A program made the translations under genes and the position numbers. A stretch of DNA of 64,000 nt, from assembly GCA_963693315.1 (NCBI GenBank), contig OY856188.1, forward strand, positions 150,128,224 through 150,192,223, read 5' to 3'. The notes below the pieces were generated by a model. It saw only the letters and a program-made list of their open reading frames with translations, had not been told where the DNA came from and made no database searches. The DNA comes from Diogma glabrata (Eukaryota > Arthropoda > Insecta > Diptera > Cylindrotomidae). Positions 21,096 through 32,125 of this stretch are shown piece by piece (positions within the stretch are counted from its first letter, which is position 1; each line of letters begins with the position of its first letter).

Positions 21096-23888
21096 CAGAA
21101 TTAGGTTGGTGTAGTTGATAGGAGCAGGGTTAATATTATTTATATTCAATTATTCTACACCATAAAACAAATGCAAATCAAGCGTTCTCCATGTTAGGAG
21201 CGGTTTGGAGCGGGCGTCTGTCTTGGATCAAGCGGTTCGCAATATAAACGTGTAAAAAGGTTGTTTCTGGACGAACCCATTCACGAAAATTTGTGTTGGG
21301 CGAAGGGCTAGCCTATACACTGACTTCGTTTTATCTCGGATTTATCACAATAGCGACCTCGGAAATTGTACCGGGACTACGATTTAAAAATGGGAACCTG
21401 GAACGTGCTAAACCTTAGAAGACTAGGATATCTTCTAAAATTCACACACCAAATTGATAGCTACATTCTGGATATAGTGTAATTACAAGAACTTAGAGGG
21501 CCAGGTAGTGGAATCCATGAAACAGCGATAGGATACACTCTTTACAATTGCGGTCTCCAAAACGAAGGAGAATTTGGAGTTGGCTTTCCATACACCGTCG
21601 CGTGAATCAGCATGTTATCGACTTCTGCCCAATTAATATGGGTTTATGCACACTGAGAATCCGCACGCAAAAATTTAATGTAACAATCGTTAATATTCAT
21701 GCACCTACTGAAGACAAAAGCAAATGACATTAAAGACCTGTTCTTCGTAGAACTCGAAGAAGTCATCAATAACAATCCGCGGTACGATATAAAAGTCGTG
21801 GTAGGTGACTTTAATGCTCAAATTGGTAAAAGTGCAGAACTGAAAACACATATCGGTCCTAACAGCTTGCATCATACCAGCAACAATAATGGTTTTCATG
21901 CAGCCAAGCTGACTAGGATGTATGATCTAGTTATTGCTAGCACTTTTTTCCCTCACAAGGGAATTCACAAGGCAACTTGGAAATCAAATGACAGAAGAAC
22001 GGAAAATCAAATCGATCACGTCATGATCTCTAAGAGACACTCTACAAACGTCAATGGTTTGACGACGGAAGAGAAAGTTACTCTACAATGAATGGTTTGA
22101 CGACGAGTGCCGCCAAACCATTGAACATAAACAAAAACTGCTGAAAAAATAATTAACAAGTAACATCCCAAGCTGATTATCTATGCGCCAGGAAAGCCTC
22201 AGCAAAACTTCTACGAAAAAAGAAGCGCGAACAGATGAAGAGCTGTTTTGAAAACATCAAACAACATGCGAGCAATGGAAATTCCAGAGTGCCAATGCAC
22301 GAAATCTGACAAAAGATTTCCATCCAAGATCTACAGCCATCAAAAATGGAAATTTTTTTTTTTTTTTTATTCAAAGTTAGGCATGTTTAGTGTTAATTAT
22401 AATAAATTATAAATTAACGTCTCTGAATATCCGAAGATACCATGCCAACTAGGGATAAGAATGGAATGCAAATTAAGATTCTCTGAGAAATTTATGAACG
22501 TTAACTTTAAAGCCTTGAGGATTAAATTCATCAGGGAAAACCCAGGAAGGTAAGGCATTCCAAAGATGAGATACTCTGTTGAAAAAGTCACGTTGGAAGG
22601 CTACAGTTCTACACCTAATTATTTGAACGGTAAAGGGATGCGCTGCTACGTTTGCTCTGGTGTGACGCGAAAGGTTTGATGATTTAGGTAAAATCGATTT
22701 GATCTCTTCAGAAGCTCGTTCATCCATAATATATTTATAAAATATAGTCAAATCAGCAACATTTCTTCTGTGCTGCAAGGAATCAAGACCGTTAGTAAGA
22801 CTTGGGTTACCAATGAGTTTAATAGCTCTACGCTGTACAGAATCAAGGCAGTTGAGACTACTCAAGAACTTACAATAAGTTAACGTGATGTGCTGGCAGT
22901 GTGGCGATCACACTTTCAAGACCTACTGAATAGGACAAATGAAGTTCATCCTATTCGAGTAATTGCTCCATCAACTGGGGAGATCATTGCCCTTTACCCA
23001 GCAATAGAAGAAGTGGAAGCTGCCATTAAAAAACTGAAAACTGGCAAATCACCAGGCATCGACGGAATTCCCACAGAACTATTTAAAAATTGTGGAGCAG
23101 CTTGGTCTCACGTATATACGATCTGATTCTTGCAATCTGGGACCAAGAAGAACTACCTGCTGAATGCAAAACAATTCTCATTATTCCGCTACATTAAAAA
23201 AATGTGACCCTCTAAAGTGTGCGAATCAAGTTTTAGCTTAAGGATGACTCTTCTAATGGTCTTAAGGATGATTCTGAAAAATTATGTGCATAAAACATCA
23301 GCATTCACCAGCTCTATGTTGATGTCAAACAAGTATATGATAGCATCATCCGCGACAACCTTTGGTCCGCACTCATATGGCTTGGTGGTATCCCAGAGAA
23401 ACCTGTTTCTCTGTGCAAACTCACAACATCGGGATCAAATTGTAGAATAGCAATAGAAGGGTCAGTTTCTGATCGTTTCGATATAACATCAGGTGTTCAA
23501 CAAGGTTATGCACTCGCGCCCGTACTATTTAATTTGGCGCGAGTACGCGATAAGAAAAAGCCGAATTAAAACACAAAACTGCATATTTAACAAATCTAGT
23601 CAAATTCTTGGCTACGCAGATGATATTGTACTTCTCGGACATAGAACAAGCAAATTTAAGGATAGTCTCTCACAGCTTGAAAGAAATGCTAAATGACTTA
23701 GATTATGAATTATGCAATCATACCGCTTCGGATCGGATAATCGGATTCATTAAATCCAACCAGATTAGAAGGTTTAGTCATGTAGCAAGGGCTCCATTAG
23801 ATCGAATGATAAAAATGCGTCCCAACAACAACAAGCTGGTGTTCGTCAAAGAGGAAGACCAAGACAACGTTGGCGTGATGACATCATC
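21096..23888 (+). mobile_element. Decayed RTE family B copy
   Basis: It begins inside the RTE 5' untranslated region (CAGAATTAGGTTGGTG, inverse of about 59770). It continues through GTWNVLNLRR (about 21390), VVGDFNAQIGKSA (about 21800), NQIDHVMISKR (about 22010), GKSPGIDGIP (about 23050), GYADDIVLLG (about 23610) and FIKSNQIRRFSHVARAP, and stops near 23888, where Tigger transposase sequence resumes. Many stops, frame changes and internal deletions; the segment between about 23650 and 23710 jumps hundreds of bases relative to the intact copy. It is interrupted by another retroelement at 22348-22870. Confidence 0.85.
22348..22870 (-). mobile_element. 3' fragment of a CR1/Jockey-type retrotransposon
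   Basis: On the minus strand a 130-residue frame (22473-22865) reads LDSVQRRAIKLIGNPSLTNG, RRNVADLTIFYKY, RVSHLWNALPSWVF and FNPQGFKVNVHKFL, the C-terminal region downstream of RT in insect CR1/Jockey-like elements. The A tail appears as the T run at about 22349-22367. RTE sequence on both sides is interrupted in the ATGGAAA...GAGCTTACAACAAG area, so this is a 5'-truncated insertion. Confidence 0.8.
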
Positions 23889-25310
23889 CGCCCACCTCTA
23901 CCCTTTTACGAGCAATTGAAGCAACTAGAACCATCCACCTCTACCGCTCATTCCGCTACAGCATTTTCAGCAAGCACAGAGTGGCTTACTGTTTTTTTTT
24001 AAAGAAATGTGAAGATTGCTTGCGATATCGCATCAGCAGATGAGGATATTGCCAGAAATTATAATGAACAGTTGGCAAAAATAATTGAGGATGGTGGTTT
24101 CTGTCCGATGAGATTTTCAACGCAGATGAGACGGGGTTATTCTGGAAAAAAGGCCCACCCGAACATACATTGCAAAAGCTGAGAAAAAGCAAGTGGTTTT
24201 AAGGCAGCCAAAGATAGATTAACCTTTCTACTATGCAGTAATGCATCAGGAGATCGGATGCTCAAACCCCTGCTTAAGGGTAAGGATTTAAAAAAATTGC
24301 CAGCGCACTAAATGGCAAACAAAAAGGCTTGGGTGACATCTGCTGTTTTCACAGAGTAGTTTAATAATTGTTTCATCCCGGAAGTAAAAGTTTATTTGAA
24401 GCAAAAGGGATTTTAAAGCTCTGTTGATTGTTGATAATGCTCCGACACATCCGAACTTATACAACATCCAAATATGAATATGTGGTTTTTTCCACTTATT
24501 TTCACATTATATCAAGGCATAATTGCTATTTTTAAAAAATATTCTGTTGTTTTTATTTCTGTTGTTTATCTATCTAATTATTATTTTATCTTGAATCAAC
24601 TTGATAATGAGCCACTTACACTTGCAGACGTTTGGAAAAAGTGTTCGATTTTAGACTGCATCAATGATGCTACTTCTCCTATCATTGAAATAAGACCACA
24701 AACTTTAAATGCGTGTTGAAAAACACTATGGTCTCGATGCATTACAAACAGAAACGCAATTAATCAAGGATCGACGGTTTCTTCAGAAATTATTGTTTTA
24801 GCACATGAAATTGAAGGCGAAGCTTTTGATACATTTAACGAGAATGGATTTCGATGAATTGCTTATGGATAAGATCTTAAGTGATGATGATATCGAATTA
24901 TTGGATCCAGTCATAGATCCAGAAAATAATAGTGATGTAGAAGACAGTGAACCTGCCCCGCTCACTGCAAAATTACTTCGAGGGTCTTCAAATTGAATAT
25001 CTAATAATGAACCGAATTCTGAACGGGCATTTAAATTCAAGCACGACCTAAAGATTTGCATTTCTGGGTATCAGGAACTTCTAAAACAATTGCAGAAATC
25101 GTCGCACAGTTTAATAACAGATTTTGTTGTCAATCAAGCAAAAACACCAGCCTATGAAATTAGCACTGGATGTAATTAGGGAAAATTAATTTAGTCACCC
25201 AAATTTTTGACCATCTATAGCAATGATGATAGTGATTCCATACCAGTTCACAAACGGTCACGAGCATTGTCATCAAGTGAAGATAATGACTAGATGTAAT
25301 TATCTTTTAA
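23889..25310 (+). pseudogene. Tigger/pogo DDE transposase remnant
   Basis: Scattered across frames: LPFYEQLKQLEPSTSTAHSA (about 23897), FNADETGLFWKK (about 24117), LTFLLCSNASGDRMLKPLL (about 24220), KKAWVTSAVF (about 24320), ALLIVDNAPTHPN (about 24415), LADVWKKCSILDCINDA (24613-24670) and the acidic C-terminal tail DPENNSDVEDSEPAP. The ADETG and DNAPTH motifs carry the first two catalytic aspartates of the DDE domain. About ten stops or frame changes. The CENP-B-like N-terminal DNA-binding half is absent, probably lost with the hAT/RTE rearrangement upstream. Confidence 0.8.
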
Positions 25311-25604
25311 TCGTTAAGAAAAGTGAAATAAAAAACTAATTTTGAACTCGTGATTTCAATTTCTTTTAAATCTATCACCCTATTTCTTCAAACGCTAATA
25401 GGAACCCACCATAATCCTCTCCAAAAATGGTAACATCGTCCTTTTTGTGCGATTTTTGCATATTTATTCGGTTTTATTCGGTTTTTTAAAATTACTGAAC
25501 CTATCACTATTTATTCAATGTAGGTAGTGTCTTTTTTAATGCGATTTTTTTTTATGCTTTTTTCTGAGGAACGTATCCATCGCATAAAAAGAGAATTCAG
25601 TGTA

Positions 25605-25838
25605 TTAATATTTTAAAAGAGAGAGCTCAGGTTGATGAGAATTTATTGACTATGTCATCATTTGGTTTAAAATCATTAATAAATACCCCAACGAGAGAGA
25701 ACTCCTGTTGCTTGGATCATGTTTTCTTCAGATTTTCAAATCCGAACATTAAAGTTACTTCAGAAATTATGAATCTCAATATCACAGATCATGATATGGT
25801 TAAAGATTCACTAAACGGCAATCTTTCAAGTAAAGACG
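25605..25838 (+). pseudogene. ORF2 endonuclease, part 2, of the CR1-type element
   Basis: Directly after the right TA of the Tigger the frame reads INILKERAQVDENLL, SSFGLKSLINTPTRENSCCL, DHVFFRFS and NITDHDMVKDSLNGNLSSK, that is, the second half of a CR1/Jockey endonuclease including the DH motifs. It joins in frame to GDIN at 13850-13865 once the Tigger is removed. It is cut again at about 25837 by a TIR element. Confidence 0.8.
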
Positions 25839-26532
25839 CGTATGCACTTGAAAATAAATTATTTTCCCCATACAAAATCTATGTAAAAAAACCAAAATAA
25901 AAGGAAACGAAAAAATTTTCGGTTTGCATTTCGTAAGTAGTATGCAGTAGTGATGCGTCGGTCGTGAACGACCGAAGTTAATTGAACGGATCACTTCAGT
26001 GAACCACGACCGATCGTTCAGTAATAAAAGAAACGTCGTTCGTCGGTCACTAATTTTTTATTTACTATTGACATTTTTTTTATGTGCAATGAACGTCTTT
26101 TAGTATATAATATAATGGCAGCAGTGTTAGTTAACAATTAACATCATGCAAACTTTTTCGAAATCCATATGTTAAATTAAAAACGTACTTTTGGATTTGA
26201 ACATGATTTCAATAATACACCTCAAATAAACCTTCAATAAAAAGTAATAATGCACCTCCAATATCACTTCGTCTTCAAATTTTCATTACGATCAAATTTT
26301 GATTCCGATCATTGTGATATGCGAATTTGTTTTTCTCCTCTCAAACATTTATTTATTATATTCAACAGCTTCGCATAAAAAAGTGACCTGAAAAAATGTA
26401 TCTAACTAATCGTGCAGATTTTCATAACAACATAAAGAAACCAATACACATTTAAAAATTATAAAAAATGTACGCACTTCATCTAACAATGAAAATTAAA
26501 AATTTTCAAACCTTTATATGAAAATAACACTA

Positions 26533-26940
26533 ACAACAACACAAAACTAATAAACAATGAAACAAAACCAAACTAACAATACCATATACATTATACATTT
26601 ATCGGATGAAATCAGGTCCATAATGCCTCAGACATATGTTTTTCCCCGTTTTACTCGTCAATCGGTTTGTGCGGGCGGTCGAACTGTCGAGATTACTCAC
26701 TGTCATAGTAATAGAATGCAAAGAGATTTCTTTGTGCGTACATCGTACACATGGAATTCTTTGCCCAAATCAATAGTCTCGAGTGCCTTCAATCCACAAA
26801 GATTTAAAAAAAGCGTCCACCTATCGTCCTCAAGACGCATGTTGTTGTGGGACCTACGTCTTAAAAGGTATCTATGTGTTGTTGTGACACATTTTGTAAT
26901 TCCTACTACACAACACTTCTTATTAAAAAAAAAAAAATAA
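26533..26940 (+). mobile_element. 3' fragment of a CR1/Jockey-type retrotransposon
   Basis: A 127-residue frame contains RQSVCAGGRTVEI, NRMQRDFFVRTSYTWNSLPK and SAFNPQRFKKSVH, the same C-terminal region as at 22473-22865 but from another family, followed by 3' untranslated sequence and an A run at about 26922-26936. 5'-truncated. A related fragment is at about 40640-40880 on the minus strand. Confidence 0.75.
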
Positions 26941-27670
26941 ATAGAAAAAAATATATTCTAACGAAAATTTTATCATAAAAAACAAAAACTGAACGGTTCG
27001 AATTTACTAATAAACAAAACACCTCGCCCGTCAAAAGAAATGACCTGCGTATAAAACGAATTGGTTCACAAAAAATATTGTAATGAAAAATTTATCATAA
27101 AGAACAAAAACTGAACTCAGTCAGCTCGGTCACATCGTTTACCTCGTTCAGCTCGTTCAACAAATAAGCAAAACACAAAATGATAAAAATAAACAAAATT
27201 AAATACATATAAGTTCGTTCGGAAAAGAAAGAATGATTGAACATAAAGAATGAAAAATAAATTTTTGAAGAAAATATAAATGACATTGAAAAAAAAGAAA
27301 TGGATTTCATTCAACTTTTACGAATTATGAATAATTGTGAAATGAAAGTGGAAAAAAATTGATTATGATGAAGATTTGTATATATTAATTATTAATGAAT
27401 AATTATGAAAAAAAACATTTGTTTGTACATATACATATTTATATGTATTTAAATTATTTTTATTATTATTTTTAATTTTTGTTAGTAGATAATTACTAAT
27501 AATAGAATTAATTTCATTTAAGTTTTTCAGATTTAATTTAATTTTGTATGCAATATTTGCTGTAAAAAAAATTGTTTGTTGTACCTTAGCTAAAGCTTTA
27601 GTTAAAAATTAACAATTTACTACATTTCAGGACTTAAACATTATATTCCTTATTCTATAGTGCAATTTTG

Positions 27671-27850
27671 TTTTTAATAATGTTTTTTCCTTAAATCGAT
27701 ATATAGAATGGATGAGGATTTTTTTATTGAATGTTAATTACAGGATGAGATGTTTTTTCCTTAAATGTTTTCCGATAATGTTTTTTCCTTAAATCGATAT
27801 ATAGAATGGATGAGGATTTTTTTATTGAATGTTAATTAGAGGATGAGACT
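27671..27850. repeat. Direct duplication of about 95 bp
   Basis: GTTTTTTCCTTAAATCGATA and the following ~65 bases occur twice, at about 27681 and 27778, with a short partial third copy between them. Inside the hAT at 25948-28335. Confidence 0.85.
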
Positions 27851-28672
27851 GTATGGCTCATTAAAATGAGATTGCAATATGTTATAAAGGAGAATCCTTT
27901 AAGACAAACGGTAGAAAACAAACAAATACAGGGTGATTTAAAATAGTAGATGTACTTTAGTATAGATGTATAGATTTTTAAGCAATGATTTATTAATCTT
28001 TTTAAATAAATTACATTAGTATATGAGCAATATTTTTTTTAAACGGAAGAGGCTTTCTTCTTTATTTCGCTACTCATCCTCTTTGCGAAAAGTTTTGAAT
28101 ACCCTTCGCAACTTTTTAGACGAATTGATCTTAGATTTATGGGGATTGTTGCTTGTTAATTAGGATGTGGTTCTTGACCTATTAACGAGGCATTTTTATT
28201 ATTACATATTTTTGACTGAAATATTTAATATTTTTGCAAGTGACCGATTGAACGAAGACCGATGTTTTTAAATCGGTCAGTGCAAATGAACGATCCGGTC
28301 TGAACGGGCTACCCCGCTGAGGTTACCCATCACTAGTATGCAGTTGAAAATAAGAAAAAGTGAAAAACGTACCTGTCAATAGATGTCATTGACTACCCGT
28401 GGAGACTTCTTATTTTCAAATTACAAAGCGAAATAAATGTAGTTCCATTTATTTCATACAGAAAATGAAAATAAATTGAATGTTTGACAATTTGACAGTG
28501 TTATATTTGTTGATAGCGTTGTTTTTTTAAGTGTGTATTACAAATGTTCTTCATTTACGTAGATTTTTTTTAAATGTATGTGGATTATTTTTCCATTTTG
28601 TAGATATTAAATTTCGTTTCGAAATAAATACACCTTTTCGAAAATAAAATTTATTTTCAAGTGCATACGTGT

Positions 28673-28950
28673 CTTAAAACTGAAGAAAATGTGCCGCGGA
28701 AACTAACCAAATATAACTTTGAAAAAATGTCCGTGCTATTAGTTAAACACGACTAGTCTAATATTTATACTCAAACATGTCCTTCTATTGCTTATGATAA
28801 GTTCTCCAGTGAGCTTGGTTCAATAATCAATGAATGTATTGACACTGAATTGAAATCAATGAATCATAATCAATGAATGTATTGACACTGAAAAATAAGA
28901 TGCAACAGACGTTTAACCACTTGTTACGGTGAAAATTTTTGTTTATTTGT
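28673..28950 (+). pseudogene. Endonuclease-RT linker of the CR1-type element
   Basis: From 28673 the frame reads LKTEENVPRKLTKYNFEKM, SVLLVKHD, a stop, then SNIYTQTCPSIAYDKFSSEL and GSIINECIDTE. This resembles the segment between endonuclease and RT in CR1-like elements. A ~56-bp direct duplication containing AATCAATGAATGTATTGACA occurs at about 28825-28890. RT sequence does not follow. Confidence 0.65.
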
Positions 28951-29029
28951 ATCTGGAAATCGACTAAAAAAACTATGCAATTTGCTGTCCTACTTGAAAA
29001 AATTTTGACAGCTATAAAAGTTGATCATT

Positions 29030-29960
29030 AGAAAAAGTATTTGCATACCCGGGAACATTATTAGGGACAAAAGCGTTAAATAGCACACGCGGTGTTGTTG
29101 TAGGGGTCTAGTGATCGGCACTTTACGGTGCAGTTTTTAATTTCATTTAAGTTAGATCGGTAAATACATATGTTTAAGAAAAAAGCTATATAATAATGTT
29201 TTTATGACAACTTCCTTTCTAATGTTTCTTAGTCAAGACCAGAATTATCATAGTAAAATTTCATTAAATGATATTTTTGAAGAATATAAAACGAACACAC
29301 CAACCATAATTTCTATAATTTAAAATTTCTAGAAAAAGCGATTGCATACTCTGAATTATTGTTTGGGACAAAGGCTCTAAATAATACACTCCAATATTTT
29401 GATGTAGGGTCTACCTATTGGCACATTAGGGTATAGATTTTTAAATGAATTTAATTTCAATTGAATCCCGAAAATTTTTGGAAATATTCAGTCATTCGCA
29501 GTAAAACAAATTATAATAATGTTTTTATGACAACCTACACACCTAAACCTTAACACATTTCTTTTTAAAAAAAATTGTTTTGTAATAAAGTAAACCTTTT
29601 ACGCAGAATCAGATTAAAATTTTAGAAAAAAATATTGCAGTCCAGGAAAAAAAATTATTTGGAACAAATTCACTAGATAATATACCCCGCTCTTATTTAA
29701 AACACATATTTCACCCTACAAATGTCCATACGCATTAAAAGATTTCACCCTACAAATGTCCATACGCATTAAAAGAACAAATTATAATATGTAATGTTTT
29801 TATGTCACACTACAAACCAAATACATTCCCTTTTAAAATTGGTCTTAACTCTTAGCTAATTTGCTTTAGCTTTTTTATGCAAAATCAGAGTAAAATTAAA
29901 TGATAATAAAGTTTTTACTTTTTATGACAGTTTCCGTTCTAATTTTTTTCTTAACAACAG
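29030..29960. repeat. Degenerate satellite, about 300-bp monomers
   Basis: Three or more diverged monomers share TTGCATAC near the start and GGGACAAA...TAAATA; the marker occurs near 29041, 29342 and 29633. A second shared block, AATGTTTTTATGACA, recurs near 29195, 29515, 29790 (as TATGTCACA) and 29920. A 34-bp tandem duplication (TTTCACCCTACAAATGTCCA start) lies at 29708-29775. No coding potential. Confidence 0.65.
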
Positions 29961-30149
29961 AATCAAAGTAAAATTGACATTTGTTGATTTTTTTTTTGAT
30001 TGTAAAAAGCGTTCAATAGATAGAGCCAAAGACAGTATGAAACTTATTCGTATTAAAAATTATTAACATTAGTTTCGCAAGACTCAAAACTTTTTTCAAA
30101 ATGTTATATTTTAACAAATTTTGTTTACAGTCATGTGTATTAAATTCAT

Positions 30150-30960
30150 TTTATATTTTATATTTTAAATAAGATCATTCCAACATCATACGAGGTAATC
30201 GACACAGCAGACCAACATGGTCTAATATATACATTTAGTTGTACGGATTGTGAAGGGAGATATATTGGACAGACTGGACAAAAACTAGGGAATAGGATGA
30301 AGCAACATAAAAAACGGAAAAAACGGTTCATACTTAAATCTTTAGCCATTCACATCAACGGAGACACAGCAGTCAACCACAATTCTGACATGGACTCTCT
30401 GAGTCCAGCATACACCCAGGTCTGTAACCACATCAAACATTTACCAAAAAAAAAAAATTAACAGGATAGCGGAACGATGAACGAAGTATAAATTCACACA
30501 GATTTAGATGATGTTAACCGAAACTTTTTCAAAATGTTTTGTCTGAATGTTTTCTGTTTTTTATGATGTCCCATAGTTGGTAGATGAGTAGTCATAAATT
30601 AATATAATTTTTTGCAAAAATAATTGACAATATAAAATTAATAAACAATAATAGCGCCATGTTGATCGTCTTAGTGCAAATTGATGTTTTTGTTGTTGTA
30701 GATTAATTATTTTAAAATTGTTTGTGTTAATTTATTTTTTATCATAGATTTACGTTTTTGTTCAATGTTATCAATTTATGTCAACACTACATGTTTAGCG
30801 TATTAGGACCAACTGTTTTTTTAAAATTATGATATAATAGTAGTAAGGTAATTGCGTTTTTTAAATATTGTAAATTTTCTTATAAGGAATTCAAATATAT
30901 CACGATTTATAGAACACTGATGAAGGGGACAAGTAATCCCAGAAATATATGTGAAAAGCA
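30150..30960 (+). mobile_element. PLE3 fragment with GIY-YIG domain
   Basis: From about 30173 one frame reads IIPTSYEVIDTADQHGLIYT, FSCTDCEGRYIGQTGQKLGN and RMKQHKKRKKRF, a PLE GIY-YIG nuclease start with CxxC pair, then LAIHINGDTAVNHN. Stops follow near 30460. About 450 bases downstream is a decayed hammerhead-like motif (30914-30952). The RT part is absent. 5'-truncated and inactive. Confidence 0.8.
30914..30952 (+). ncRNA. Decayed hammerhead-like motif of PLE3
   Basis: CTGATGA (30917-30923), GGGA pairing with TCCC (30926-30929 with 30937-30940) and GAAA (30942-30945) match the type-I core. Stem I would be only ACA with TGT, and there is no room for a stem III, so activity is unlikely. Position downstream of a GIY-YIG remnant fits PLE ribozymes. 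Confidence 0.35.
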
Positions 30961-31082
30961 ATAAAACGAATAATAGTTTCAATGATCTAAGGCTTATAAT
31001 TGTTTTCATTTGACTTACGACGGTAAGCAAAATAAAAACAATAATAGACAGTACACAACATATCATTTTATATTAATATTTA

Positions 31083-31668
31083 AAGGTGAGTTTATGTTAA
31101 ACGAGTCGCCATAAGCTTATTATATTATATGGACAACATTAGATCAAAACCTTTTTTTGAGGTTATGTCTACGTGGCTCAGCGTAAATAAGCAAAAGTGG
31201 TAATCGCTATTTTTTTTCACGAACAGCGATCTACCGCATCGCTTTGATTCTATAGCAAACTAGTTTATTTCTATTTACAAAAGATTAAATTATAATGTGC
31301 TTATTTTTAAAAAATGTGTCTTAGTTATTTACATTTTAAACTTACAATAGATGGCGTCAAGACAAAAATCAGTAAAATAATAGCTTTGATCTGACTGAAT
31401 AAATATTCTTATCATTTTTCAATAATCGTTTTCGAAATTTTATATGTTTTAAATAATTTTGTATACGGTTTATTGTACAAAATCTATTTCAAATTAAAAT
31501 TTAAAGGTGAGTTTATGTTACAAAACTCGTCATAAGTTCATATATGTTAAACAACATTAGATCAAATCATGTTTTTGAGGTTATGTCTACTAGGCTCAGC
31601 GTAAATAAAGCAAAAGTGGTAATGGCTATTTTTTTTCACGAACAGCGATCTACCGCATCGCTTTGATA
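31083..31668. repeat. Direct repeat pair of about 170 bp, 420-bp period
   Basis: TTTAAAGGTGAGTTTATGTT starts both blocks (31080 and 31500); both end with CAGCGATCTACCGCATCGCT (about 31245 and 31663). Between them are about 250 bases without recognised content. Could be a 1.4-unit tandem repeat or short terminal repeats of an unknown element. Confidence 0.8.
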
Positions 31669-32125
31669 AAAACAACCGGCGTACCATATATTGTATAAAA
31701 CATAAAGAAATAAAAAATTAGATTGGTTAAGCCTTGTTGCTGTGGTCGTCTTGATTTTATTAGAACACCTTGCCTTAAAAAAATGCATGCAATTGTCTCC
31801 AACCTGAACAAAGGCGTGAATTATTGAAATGAAAGGTGAATTATTTTTTTCTCGTCCAAAATAATTTTTTTTATAAATTTTTTGTGATTTATTTCTAAAA
31901 TTGCGTTTTTGAGAAAACTATTATCGAATTGAATATTATATACACGGAACCCTTCACGAGCGAGTTATATGTGCACTGGTTTGACTTTTTTAGTATGTAT
32001 GGGTGAAATAAAAAAAACAGGTGCTTTTCAAATCCACAACTCAACAATTTTTTTCTAAACAAAAATGAATAATGATTTCTGTTTTATCTGATAGAGAAAA
32101 CAATTATTATTTGGATTTTCAGAAG

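Larger units (their letters stand above)
13868..25602 (+). mobile_element. Tigger/pogo DNA transposon with large nested insertions
   Basis: Left end CACTCAATTCTGTTTTTATG and right end, inverted, CACTGAATTCTCTTTTTATG are flanked by TA (13866-13867, 25603-25604), as for the Tc1/mariner superfamily. Removing the whole interval plus one TA restores the host endonuclease frame (GDIN-INILKERAQ). A non-coding left part (13868-14396) is followed by an inverted hAT, a decayed RTE, and then the DDE transposase remnant at 23889-25310. The N-terminal DNA-binding half of the transposase is missing. Confidence 0.88.
25948..28335. mobile_element. Non-autonomous hAT element with 8-bp target duplication
   Basis: Starts TAGTGATGCGTCGG and ends CCCATCACTA; GTATGCAG flanks both sides (25940-25947 and 28336-28343). 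TAGTGATG termini and an 8-bp duplication indicate hAT. The subterminal regions are rich in GAACGA and CGGTC motifs, including GGTCGTGAACGACC (about 25960-25973), probable transposase binding sites. No transposase is visible; the inside holds a retroelement scrap (26533-26940) and a ~95-bp direct duplication (about 27680-27850). Confidence 0.88.
25837..28672. mobile_element. Short TIR element interrupted by a hAT
   Basis: The left end CGTATGCACTTGAAAATAAA (from 25839) recurs inverted at about 28647-28669. Host retroelement coding stops at the left end (NLSSK) and resumes at the right end (KTEENVPRKLTKYN), so both borders are supported. Without the nested hAT it is about 440 bp and non-coding. 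No clear target duplication was found; the superfamily is open. Confidence 0.65.
10480..28950 (+). mobile_element. CR1/Jockey-type non-LTR retrotransposon split by nested insertions
   Basis: Five coding pieces in correct order on one strand make up one element: a PHD-like ORF1 start (10508-10864), ORF1 coiled coil (12665-13285), endonuclease part 1 (13314-13867), endonuclease part 2 (25605-25838) and the endonuclease-to-RT linker (28673-28905). The pieces are separated by insertions whose ends can be placed to a few bases. The RT domain is not present after the last piece, so the 3' part is deleted. Left and right limits are approximate. Confidence 0.75.
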
